Assembly (NCBI GenBank): GCA_036268295.1
Contig: DATAUK010000057.1
Location: 1 to 64,000 of the forward strand
Source of the DNA: DATAUK01 sp036268295
GTDB taxonomy: Bacteria > Actinomycetota > Actinomycetes > JAFAQI01
Reading direction: 5' to 3'
DNA: 64,000 bases
The position numbers and the translations under genes are program-made. Shown here piece by piece: positions 1 through 6,835 of this stretch. The notes under the pieces were generated by a model. It searched no databases and was not told the DNA's origin. It saw only the letters and a program-made list of their open reading frames with translations. Each line of letters opens with the position of its first letter. Position 1 is the first letter of the stretch.

Positions 1-132
1 TACGCCGACGCGAAGCGGAAGGCAGCCGAGCTCTGGTCCGATGACGGGATCGCCTTCACCGATGCCAAGACGGCGGTCGTGCTGAGCATCCTGGAGGCAG
101 CCGAAACCTGGGCAGCGGCTGGCGCAGGCTGA
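1..132 (+). CDS. C-terminal fragment of a truncated gene, function unresolved
   Basis: The frame starting at base 1 is open and ends at TGA 130-132, giving 43 residues of an alanine-rich amphipathic tail (begins YADAKRKAAELW). The gene starts outside the window. Codon use is high-GC like its neighbours. No catalytic motif is visible in this stub, so I give no function. It runs in the same direction as the next gene, which starts 33 bases later, and could share its transcript. Confidence 0.55.
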   Translation, partial: YADAKRKAAELWSDDGIAFTDAKTAVVLSILEAAETWAAAGAG

Positions 133-165
133 GCGTCATGACGCCCTCGTCCCTAGGATCGCGTC

Positions 166-813
166 GTGGCGTCCGAGGAAGTGTTTCGCGCGTCGGCCAG
201 CGAGCGGCTGGCGTTCGCCGACCTGCTTGCCGGCTTGAGCCCGGAGCAGCTGGCCGCGCCGAGTCTGTGCGGCCGATGGGACGTCGCGACCGTGGGCGCG
301 CACCTCGGGTCGGCGATCACGACCCGGATCTCGGTCTTCGCCGTCACGCTGATCCGCCACCGTGGCGACTTCGACCGGGCCAACGACGCGACCGCGCGCA
401 AGGCGGCGAAACGCGGCACCGCCGCGACCATCGAGACGATCCGGAGCAACGCCGACAGCCGCTTCACACCGCCGGGGACCGGACCACGCGCGCCGCTCAC
501 CGACGTACTCGTCCACACCGGCGACGTCGCGCGGCCGTTGGGGCTGCCGCACGCCGCGCCCGACGATCACGTCCGGATCGCGCTGGAGTTCCTCGACCGG
601 CCGCGCACGATCGGCTTCGTCAAGCCCGGCAGCCTGGACGGGCTTCGCTTCGTCGCCGACGATCTCGGCGCCGAGACCGGCGAAGCCGGCGGCGAGGAGC
701 TGCATGGCCGAGGCATCGACCTCATGATGGCGATCTGCGGACGCAGCCACGCACTCGATGACCTACGAGGCCCCGGAGTCGCGCTGTTGCGTTCCCGGCT
801 CGTCAGAGTTTGA
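166..813 (+). CDS. DinB-fold, mycothiol-dependent maleylpyruvate isomerase family protein
   Basis: The 215-residue product has the length and layout of the actinobacterial MDMPI/DinB superfamily, a four-helix bundle that binds a metal and usually uses mycothiol as thiol cofactor. Visible support: an N-terminal helix with LAGLSPEQL and CGRWDVATVGAHLG (His46), and the family signature DVLVHTGDVARPLG (His117, Asp120). The specific reaction is not predictable, because most members are uncharacterised. GTG at 166 gives the full family N-terminus. The 3' end overlaps the convergent gene that ends at 803 by 11 bases. The mycothiol link fits ino1 elsewhere in the window. Confidence 0.8.
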   Translation: MASEEVFRASASERLAFADLLAGLSPEQLAAPSLCGRWDVATVGAHLGSAITTRISVFAVTLIRHRGDFDRANDATARKAAKRGTAATIETIRSNADSRFTPPGTGPRAPLTDVLVHTGDVARPLGLPHAAPDDHVRIALEFLDRPRTIGFVKPGSLDGLRFVADDLGAETGEAGGEELHGRGIDLMMAICGRSHALDDLRGPGVALLRSRLVRV

Positions 814-1198
814 ACGGGTCGTGCTGCGGCGGGTCTTCGAGCTCGGCGCGGGCGCAGTTCTCGAGGGTCAGCCCGGCGTAGCCGAGCGCCTCGTTGCACA
901 GCGAGTCGACGGTCCAGCCCAACGTCGCGCCATGCTCGGTGACGGTGACGCGGTAGACCGTGATCTCGTAGCGAGTCGGGGCGCCGTACGCCGCCCCGAT
1001 GGTTCCCACCAGCTTGGACGTCCCGGCCATGCCGCCGATGCCGTCCCAGGACTTGTCGTAGCGCTGCCATAGCCCGGGATTGACGTTCCAGACCCCGCCG
1101 GAGCCGACGTCAAGCGCGCTAAGCGCGGTCACGACCTGCCGCCCCTCAGCCTCGCGGAGCACCGCGGCCGGCCGGATGACGCGAACCTGATCTGGCAC
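803..1198 (-). CDS. hypothetical protein, 131 aa
   Basis: This is an intact 131-residue frame from ATG with codon use like its neighbours. I do not recognise the family. The protein has no signal peptide or membrane segment. It looks like a small mixed alpha/beta protein with two tryptophans in VWNVNPGLWQRYDKSW and a glycine-rich centre. Two cysteines lie in the C-terminal third (SLCNEALG and ENCARAEL). It overlaps the upstream DinB-type gene tail to tail by 11 bases and is divergent from the ferredoxin gene at 1362. The 163-base gap to that gene holds a 44-base element also found at 21865. Confidence 0.6.
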   Translation of the reverse strand: MPDQVRVIRPAAVLREAEGRQVVTALSALDVGSGGVWNVNPGLWQRYDKSWDGIGGMAGTSKLVGTIGAAYGAPTRYEITVYRVTVTEHGATLGWTVDSLCNEALGYAGLTLENCARAELEDPPQHDPFKL

Positions 1199-1287
1199 GC
1201 CCGACCCTCCTGTTTTGCGGCCCCCGTGAGCCGTCGAAGGCTAATTCTTGCAGTACGCCGCGGCCGCCAAACCGCCGATCACGCGCA

Positions 1288-1334
1288 AGTCAACCGTTTC
1301 CTCGTGAAAATACGTTGATTCGTGCATGATCGCG
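1288..1334. repeat. copy A of a two-copy 44-bp intergenic element
   Basis: The sequence begins GTCAACCGTT and, after 10 bases, continues with AATACGTTGA then TTCGTGCATGATCG. The same order and spacing recur at about 21865-21908. In this copy the inverted repeat is imperfect (TCAACCGTT against ATACGTTGA). It lies between divergent genes and just upstream of the ferredoxin, so here it could be regulatory. The other copy lies between convergent genes, which argues against a simple promoter role. Boundaries are approximate. Confidence 0.5.
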
Positions 1335-1361
1335 GGGAGCCGTTTCGACGTGAGGACCCAG

Positions 1362-1553
1362 ATGAAGATCAACGTTGACACCGACAAGTGCACCGGGCAC
1401 GGCGTTTGCGAGTCGATCGCGCCCGACGTGTTCGAGGTCGGTGACGACGGCATCGTCCACCTGCTGAGCACCGAGCTGACCGAGGCGATGCGACCGACGT
1501 TGGAGTCGGCCGTCGCCGAATGCCCCACTCAGGCGCTGAGCCTCGAAGGCTGA
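1362..1553 (+). CDS. [3Fe-4S]-type small ferredoxin
   Basis: A 63-residue ferredoxin of the actinobacterial type that delivers electrons to cytochromes P450. It shows the CxxHxxC arrangement (CTGHGVC) in place of a full four-cysteine 4Fe-4S motif and a distal CP in AECPTQAL, which is typical of single 3Fe-4S ferredoxins. I chose ATG 1362 because GAGG sits about six bases upstream and family members start MKI or MRV. A longer start at 1326 would add 12 residues not seen in the family. Its stop is five bases before the reductase start at 1558, so the two are an electron-transfer operon. No P450 gene is visible nearby. Confidence 0.88.
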   Translation: MKINVDTDKCTGHGVCESIAPDVFEVGDDGIVHLLSTELTEAMRPTLESAVAECPTQALSLEG

Positions 1554-1557
1554 ACCC

Positions 1558-2784
1558 GTGAGCGCCCCCCAGCCGCACCTCGTCGTCGTCGGAGCCTCGC
1601 TCGCCGGGCTTCGCGCCGTCGAGGCCGCCCGGCGGGCCGGGTTCGACGGGACGATCACCCTGGTCGGCGCCGAGGAGCACCTGCCCTATGACCGACCGCC
1701 GCTGTCGAAGGACTTCCTGACCGCGGTCGAGACGCCGGCCGCGCCGACGCTGCGCGACGAGGCGACGCTGCGGGACGAGCTCGGCGTCTCGCTCCGGCTC
1801 GGCACCCCGGCGACCGCACTCGACACCGACGAGCGCACGGTCTGGCTCGGCCACGATCCGCTCCGCTACACCGCGCTGGTCATCGCGACCGGCGCGACAC
1901 CTCGCACTATGCCCGGCGCGGCAAAGCTGACCGGCGTCCACACGCTGCGCCGGCTCGATGATGCCCGCCAGATCCGCGCCGCGCTTGACACCGGAGCGCG
2001 AACTGTGGTGGTCGGCGCCGGCTTCATCGGTTCGGAGGTCGCGTCTTCGGCTCGCCAGCGCGGGTCGGCGGTGACCGTCGTCGAGGCGATGCCGACACCA
2101 TTGGCCCGGCCGGTCGGTGAGGAGATGGGCATCGTGCTCGCGAACATGCACGAACGCCACGGCACCACGCTTCGCTGCGGCGTCGGCGTCGAGTCGCTGG
2201 AGGGCACCGACCGAGTCGAGGCGGTCCGGCTCGCCGATGGCACCCGGATCGAGGCCGACCTGGTCGTGGTCGGCATCGGGGTTGCCCCGACGATCGAGTG
2301 GCTCGCCGACTCCGGCCTCGAGCTCGGCAACGGCATCGAGTGCGACAAGACGCTGCAGACCAGCGCGCCAGGCGTGTACGCCGCGGGCGATCTGGCCAGC
2401 TGGCCCAACCCGCTGTTCGACACCCGGATGCGCCTCGAGCACTGGACGATCGCCGCCGAACAGGGCGGCGTCGCGGCCCGGCACGCCATCGATCCGGCCA
2501 ACGCCACCGGGTACGCCACGGTTCCTTACTTCTGGTCGGACTGGTACGGCCGGCGGATCCAGTTCGTCGGCGTCGCCGCCGGCACCGACGAGGTGCGGGT
2601 GGTGTCGGGTGACATCGACAGCGGCTCGTTCCTCGCGCTATACCGCCACGGCGATCGACTGATCGGCGCGCTCGGTCTCGAGCAGCGGTCGCAGATCATG
2701 AAGTACCGCCTGATGATCGCCAGAGGTGGCAGCTGGTCCGAAGCGCTGGAGTTCGCCGCGGCCCGGAATGCGGCTAGCGCGTGA
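1558..2784 (+). CDS. FAD/NAD(P)-dependent ferredoxin reductase
   Basis: A 408-residue flavoprotein of the BphA4/putidaredoxin-reductase family that passes electrons from NAD(P)H to a small ferredoxin. Two Rossmann motifs are visible: GASLAG at 12-17 for FAD and GAGFIG at 153-158 for NAD(P). YDRPPLSK at 44-51 is a family signature, and GVYAAGDLASW near 283 is the second FAD-binding motif. The C-terminal third matches the reductase dimer domain. GTG 1558 follows the ferredoxin stop by four bases, so the neighbouring 3Fe-4S ferredoxin is the likely partner. The terminal oxidase is not in this window. The 3' end overlaps the convergent diguanylate cyclase by 11 bases. Confidence 0.9.
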   Translation: MSAPQPHLVVVGASLAGLRAVEAARRAGFDGTITLVGAEEHLPYDRPPLSKDFLTAVETPAAPTLRDEATLRDELGVSLRLGTPATALDTDERTVWLGHDPLRYTALVIATGATPRTMPGAAKLTGVHTLRRLDDARQIRAALDTGARTVVVGAGFIGSEVASSARQRGSAVTVVEAMPTPLARPVGEEMGIVLANMHERHGTTLRCGVGVESLEGTDRVEAVRLADGTRIEADLVVVGIGVAPTIEWLADSGLELGNGIECDKTLQTSAPGVYAAGDLASWPNPLFDTRMRLEHWTIAAEQGGVAARHAIDPANATGYATVPYFWSDWYGRRIQFVGVAAGTDEVRVVSGDIDSGSFLALYRHGDRLIGALGLEQRSQIMKYRLMIARGGSWSEALEFAAARNAASA

Positions 2785-4285
2785 CGACCTGGTTGCGGCC
2801 GGCGGACTTCGCTGCATATAACGCCTGATCGGCGCGCTGCACGGTGCCGGTCTGGTCCTCACCCGGCCGATGCGCCGTCAGTCCGATCGACACCGTCTGA
2901 CCCGAGGGCACCTGCGCGCCTAGCCGCGCCAGGATGCCCTGCGCGGTGCTCAGGTCGGTATCGGGCAGGATCACCCCGAACTCCTCGCCGCCGAGCCGAG
3001 CGATCAGGTCAGTCGCGCGCAACGTGCTCGACCAGGCCTGCGAGGTCTCGCGCAGCAACTCGTCGCCCGCCAGGTGACCGAAGCTGTCGTTGTAATCCTT
3101 GAACAGGTCGAGATCGAGCATCGCGATCGCGAGCGGGCACTGCCGTCGCTTCGCCCGCTCGCACTCCAGCGAGAGCCGCTCGTCCCAGACCCGGCGGTTG
3201 CCCAGCCCGGTCAGCGGGTCGCTTCGCGCCTGGTCGGCGAGGTGCAGCCGCAGGTTCTCGCGGCTGATCGCGACCCCGGCCTCTGCGGCCAGCAGCCGAA
3301 GTAGGCCGAGCCGGTCGGCGTTGGCGGCGGTCAGCGGCTCGCGCATCATCACCGTCACGACACCGGCCGGGCCGTGCGCGGTTTCCAGCGGGATGAGCAC
3401 GGCCGATCTCGTGTCGTCGACGTTCGCCTCGTGCATCCGCTCCAAGATGCCGCCCGCGACCCGCGGGCTCGTGGTCCAGTCGTTGACGAAGTGCGACCGG
3501 CCGGAAAGGTACGTCGATCCGGCGACCGAGGACTCATCGGCGGCCACCCTCAGCTCCCCGAGTGCGCAGCCGATGCTGTGGGAGAGGATCAGGCCGCCCT
3601 CGCCGTCGGGGAGCATGAGGTAGACGTGCGGCGCGCCCATGACGGTGGCGATCGACTCGACCAGGCACTGCCCGGGATGGTCGGCGAGCAACACGTCTCG
3701 GCTGGCCGAGGCGGTCAGCTCCATCAGCCTGAACCGCTCTGCCGCCGCGGCGGCCATCTCCGACTGGGCGATCTTGATGGTCGCGAGCCGCAACAGTGGG
3801 TCAACCAGCTCGACGTCGGCGTCGGACAAGCCATTCGGCTCGGCCGCCGCGAGCAGGACGAACGCCAGAGTGTGGTCGGCGCTGCGGATCGGCATGATTG
3901 CAAGCGAGCGGACGCCGTCCCGGTCGCACGCATCGCGGTCGACCCGGGTGTCCGAGTGGGTGTCGCTGCAAACCTGCGCCTTCGCCGTCGCGATCACCAG
4001 GCCGGCGAGTGAGCCCTCGCGGGTGTTGCGGTTGCCACTGGTGCCGGCGAGCAGGCCGGTGCTGGCGATGAAGACGAACTCGGCCCCGTCGACCACTGCG
4101 ACCGCGGCGCCGCCCGCGTTGGCGACCGAGCACATCAGTTCGGTCAGCAGCGGCGCGATCGTGGGCAGGCCGTCGTCGACGGCGCTCAGCTCGACCAACG
4201 CCTCGATCAGCCGAGACCGCGGATCAGCGACCGGAGCCAGCAGCGCTTCGGCGGTGTCGGTGACCAGTCCTTCCGGCCATCCCAT
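2774..4285 (-). CDS. GAF-domain diguanylate cyclase (GGDEF)
   Basis: A 503-residue cytosolic protein predicted to make cyclic di-GMP from two GTP. Two GAF-like sensor regions appear to cover about residues 20-340, followed by the GGDEF domain (SDPLTGLGNRRVWDERL, then the active-site GGEEF at 432-436). RATD at 423-426 lies exactly five residues before GGEEF, which is the inhibitory I-site (RxxD), so product feedback is expected. There are no transmembrane segments, so input is probably a soluble ligand or redox state. No EAL domain is fused. It lies 68 bases downstream of the S9 peptidase on the same strand. The start is ATG 4285. Confidence 0.9.
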   Translation of the reverse strand: MGWPEGLVTDTAEALLAPVADPRSRLIEALVELSAVDDGLPTIAPLLTELMCSVANAGGAAVAVVDGAEFVFIASTGLLAGTSGNRNTREGSLAGLVIATAKAQVCSDTHSDTRVDRDACDRDGVRSLAIMPIRSADHTLAFVLLAAAEPNGLSDADVELVDPLLRLATIKIAQSEMAAAAAERFRLMELTASASRDVLLADHPGQCLVESIATVMGAPHVYLMLPDGEGGLILSHSIGCALGELRVAADESSVAGSTYLSGRSHFVNDWTTSPRVAGGILERMHEANVDDTRSAVLIPLETAHGPAGVVTVMMREPLTAANADRLGLLRLLAAEAGVAISRENLRLHLADQARSDPLTGLGNRRVWDERLSLECERAKRRQCPLAIAMLDLDLFKDYNDSFGHLAGDELLRETSQAWSSTLRATDLIARLGGEEFGVILPDTDLSTAQGILARLGAQVPSGQTVSIGLTAHRPGEDQTGTVQRADQALYAAKSAGRNQVVTR

Positions 4286-4353
4286 ATGCCCTACTTCGGC
4301 GTTTTCGCGAAACCGCTGTACTCCGGCGGGTCACCCGATCGGCTGAATTTCGG

Positions 4354-6432
4354 CTATCTCCCGGGTGCTGCACCCAAGTGGCGCAGCAGGAACTCGACCT
4401 GAAGGAGCAGCAGGTTCTCGGCGACCGCCTCCTGGGGCGTCATATGGGTGACGCCGGTCAGCGGCAGGACCGAGTGTGGCCGCCCCGACTCGGTCAGCCG
4501 CTGCGAGAAGCGCAGCGTGTGCGCCGAGACCACGTTGTCGTCGGCGAGGCCGTGGATCACCAGCAACGGCCGGTCGAGCGACCGCGCGTCGTCGAGCAGC
4601 GAGTTGACCCGGTAGGCGTCGGGATTGTCCTGCGGCGTGCCCAGAAAGCGCTCGGTGTAGTAGGTGTCGTACAACGCCCACTCGATCACCGGCGCACCCG
4701 CGATCGCCACCGAGAAGACATCTGGACGCCGCAGCACCGCCAGCGCCGCCAGCCAGCCACCGAAGGACCAGCCGCGGATCCCGACTCGGCTCAGGTCGAG
4801 GTCCGGCTCGCGCTCAGCCGCAGCGTGCAGCGCCTCGACCTGGTCGTCGAGGATCGGGCCGGCGAAGTCGTGGTATATCTCGCGTTCCCATGCCGGGCTG
4901 CGGCCCGGTGCTCCCCGGTTGTCCGCGACCAGCACCGCGAACCCCTGATCAGCCAGCCACTGCGGCTCAAGCCAGGCTGCCCGCGCCGACAGCACCCGCT
5001 GCGCGCCGGGGCCGCCGTAGGGATCGAGCAGCACCGGCAATGGTGTCCCGCGCTGGTGATCGCGCGGCAGCACGAGACCGGCGGACAATCCGCGCGAGCC
5101 GAGGCTGAGCATCCGGACCGTAGGGACCAAGTCCGGCTTGACCGCGTGCGACGTCAACACCTGCGACGCCCCGCCGCTGTGGATCACAGTTTCGGTGCCG
5201 GTCGTGTCCAAGGTTGCCGAACTGATGACTGTGGTCGGGCCATCGGCGACGGCGCGATGCACGCCGGGAGTCGGTGTGAGGCTCTCGATTCCGCTGGCGC
5301 TCCAGCGACGCACCGCGATCTGCGACGGGTCACCGTCGGAGGACGTGAAGACGATCCCGTCCGCAGCGCTTCCGGCGACCGACCGGACGTACATCTCGAC
5401 CGGCGTCACCGCCTCGTCGCCGACGAACAGCCGCCGGCCGCCGTCGGCGGTCGCAACCCGCACCACCTGCTCGCCGAACCAGAACGGCACCCCGTCGATC
5501 AGGTCGACCCAGGCATCGTCGGTGTCGCAGTGAAGCTCGGCTGTCGCTCCGGTCGCCACGTTGACACTGAGTACGGCGGCCTCCTGCTGGTCGCCGCTGA
5601 CGACCTCGAGCAATGGCGAGCCGGCTGCCGACCAGAACACCCGGCCGAGGTAGGGAAATCGGTCGTGGTCCCACTCGACCTCTCGCCGCGTACCGTCGAG
5701 CGAGATGACCCACAGCGTCACCTCGGCGTCCGGCGTCCCGGCGGCCGGGTAGCGCACCGGGTTCGGCTCCCGCTCCGGGTGCGCCGGGTCGGCGATCCAC
5801 CACTGGTTGACGGCCGCTTCGTCGACCCGCGCCGCGAGCAGCGAACCACCGTCGGGCGCCCACCAGAAGCCGCGGTAGCGGTTCATCTCCTCGGCGGCGA
5901 CGAACTCGGCGCGGCCCCAGCTCACCGTCGCCGACGAGTCGGTTGCCAGCACCCGGTCGTCGCCGGCCTCGACGGACACCACGCGCAGATCGCCGCCATC
6001 GACATAGGCCACGTAACGGCCGGTCGGATCCGGCCTGGGGTCGAAGCACGACTGCGCGTCGCCGAGCGTCTGCAGCTCGCCGGAGTCGACCTCGACCACG
6101 TGAAGCCGGCCGCCCAGCGCGAATGCCGCGATCCGGCCGGCGCTGTCGGCGGCGTACGACACCACGCCGGAGGCACCCTCCCGGACCCGTTCGCGACGCA
6201 TCCGCTCCGCGGCCGGCAGGTTGTCGTCGGCGGCCGGGTCGACCACGGCGCGCTCGACGCCGTCCGCAAGATCGAGCACCCATAGCCCGGTCCGGGCGTC
6301 ATCGCCGGCGGCCGATCTGAGGAACAGGAGCCGCTGTCCGCCGGCGCAGATCGAGAAGGTTCGTGGCTCGCCGAGGGTGAAGCGCTGGGTCCGGGCCCGC
6401 AGCCGCGGGAACGACTCGCTGGATGTGGTCAC
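4354..6432 (-). CDS. S9 family prolyl oligopeptidase / dipeptidyl-peptidase IV-like
   Basis: An alpha/beta-hydrolase peptidase with an N-terminal beta-propeller (DPPIV_N-like) and a C-terminal catalytic domain. The nucleophile motif is GWSFGGW. The acid lies in the HGLADDNV stretch, and the histidine is probably the one in TGVTHMTP near the C-terminus. It is predicted to cleave short peptides after proline or similar residues. It has no signal peptide, so it is probably cytosolic. I chose GTG 6432 because family members begin just before SFPRLRARTQRFTLG and an AGGGTGG sits upstream. ATG 6504 is possible and would add 24 proline- and serine-rich residues, but it would leave only 35 bases to the divergent gene. 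Confidence 0.87.
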   Translation of the reverse strand: MTTSSESFPRLRARTQRFTLGEPRTFSICAGGQRLLFLRSAAGDDARTGLWVLDLADGVERAVVDPAADDNLPAAERMRRERVREGASGVVSYAADSAGRIAAFALGGRLHVVEVDSGELQTLGDAQSCFDPRPDPTGRYVAYVDGGDLRVVSVEAGDDRVLATDSSATVSWGRAEFVAAEEMNRYRGFWWAPDGGSLLAARVDEAAVNQWWIADPAHPEREPNPVRYPAAGTPDAEVTLWVISLDGTRREVEWDHDRFPYLGRVFWSAAGSPLLEVVSGDQQEAAVLSVNVATGATAELHCDTDDAWVDLIDGVPFWFGEQVVRVATADGGRRLFVGDEAVTPVEMYVRSVAGSAADGIVFTSSDGDPSQIAVRRWSASGIESLTPTPGVHRAVADGPTTVISSATLDTTGTETVIHSGGASQVLTSHAVKPDLVPTVRMLSLGSRGLSAGLVLPRDHQRGTPLPVLLDPYGGPGAQRVLSARAAWLEPQWLADQGFAVLVADNRGAPGRSPAWEREIYHDFAGPILDDQVEALHAAAEREPDLDLSRVGIRGWSFGGWLAALAVLRRPDVFSVAIAGAPVIEWALYDTYYTERFLGTPQDNPDAYRVNSLLDDARSLDRPLLVIHGLADDNVVSAHTLRFSQRLTESGRPHSVLPLTGVTHMTPQEAVAENLLLLQVEFLLRHLGAAPGR

Positions 6433-6504
6433 AGCGGTCCACCCTAGAGGGCTCGAATCGGTGTCGGCGGGCGCGGATGGGGAAGGAGTGATAGGGCCCG
6501 CCAT

Positions 6505-6517
6505 CCGGGTTGAACCC
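6505..6517. promoter_or_regulatory. 13-bp palindrome between divergent genes
   Basis: CGGGTTGAACCCG is a perfect 6-bp inverted repeat with one central base. It sits between the S9 peptidase and the small gene at 6539. Its place and symmetry fit a small operator, but no regulator gene is adjacent. Confidence 0.3.
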
Positions 6518-6538
6518 GACCGTCAGGGGGCTGAGACT

Positions 6539-6835
6539 GTGCCAGGGCTACGCCGACCCACTCCGGATCGGGGGCTGCGTGAGCTCACTCGACGGCTAGC
6601 CGAGGAGTACGACCAGATCCCGCTGCCGGAGATCTCGCGGATCGTGCAGGAGGCCGTCACTGCCGCGACCGGACCTGGCCACAGCTGGGGCGGCACCCGC
6701 GAAGGCATCCCGACCTTCATCGAGGTCGTGGAGTTCATCGCCCGCGAGGACCTCGAGCTGATCAGCGGCGCTGCCGGGGAGAGTCAAAGTCAAAGGCGGC
6801 TTTCACCGCAGCCGCGAAGCTCAGGCTCGGCCTAG
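6539..6835 (+). CDS. small helical protein (possible three-helix bundle), 98 aa
   Basis: The start GTG 6539 is backed by an AGGGGG about nine bases upstream. The first 75 residues form two or three amphipathic helices (RGLRELTRRLAEEYDQIPLP, then ISRIVQEAV), reminiscent of short actinobacterial proteins that carry a three-helix dimerisation module. The last 20 residues are polar and probably disordered. I do not assign a function. The 3' end overlaps the convergent HelD-like gene by 15 bases. It is divergent from the S9 peptidase. Confidence 0.55.
   Translation: MPGLRRPTPDRGLRELTRRLAEEYDQIPLPEISRIVQEAVTAATGPGHSWGGTREGIPTFIEVVEFIAREDLELISGAAGESQSQRRLSPQPRSSGSA

Noticed and set aside
4378..6285. 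635-residue open frame on the plus strand
   Set aside because: It is the mirror of the S9 peptidase. Its translation is Arg/Gly/Asp/His-rich without motifs, typical of antisense frames in GC-rich genes.
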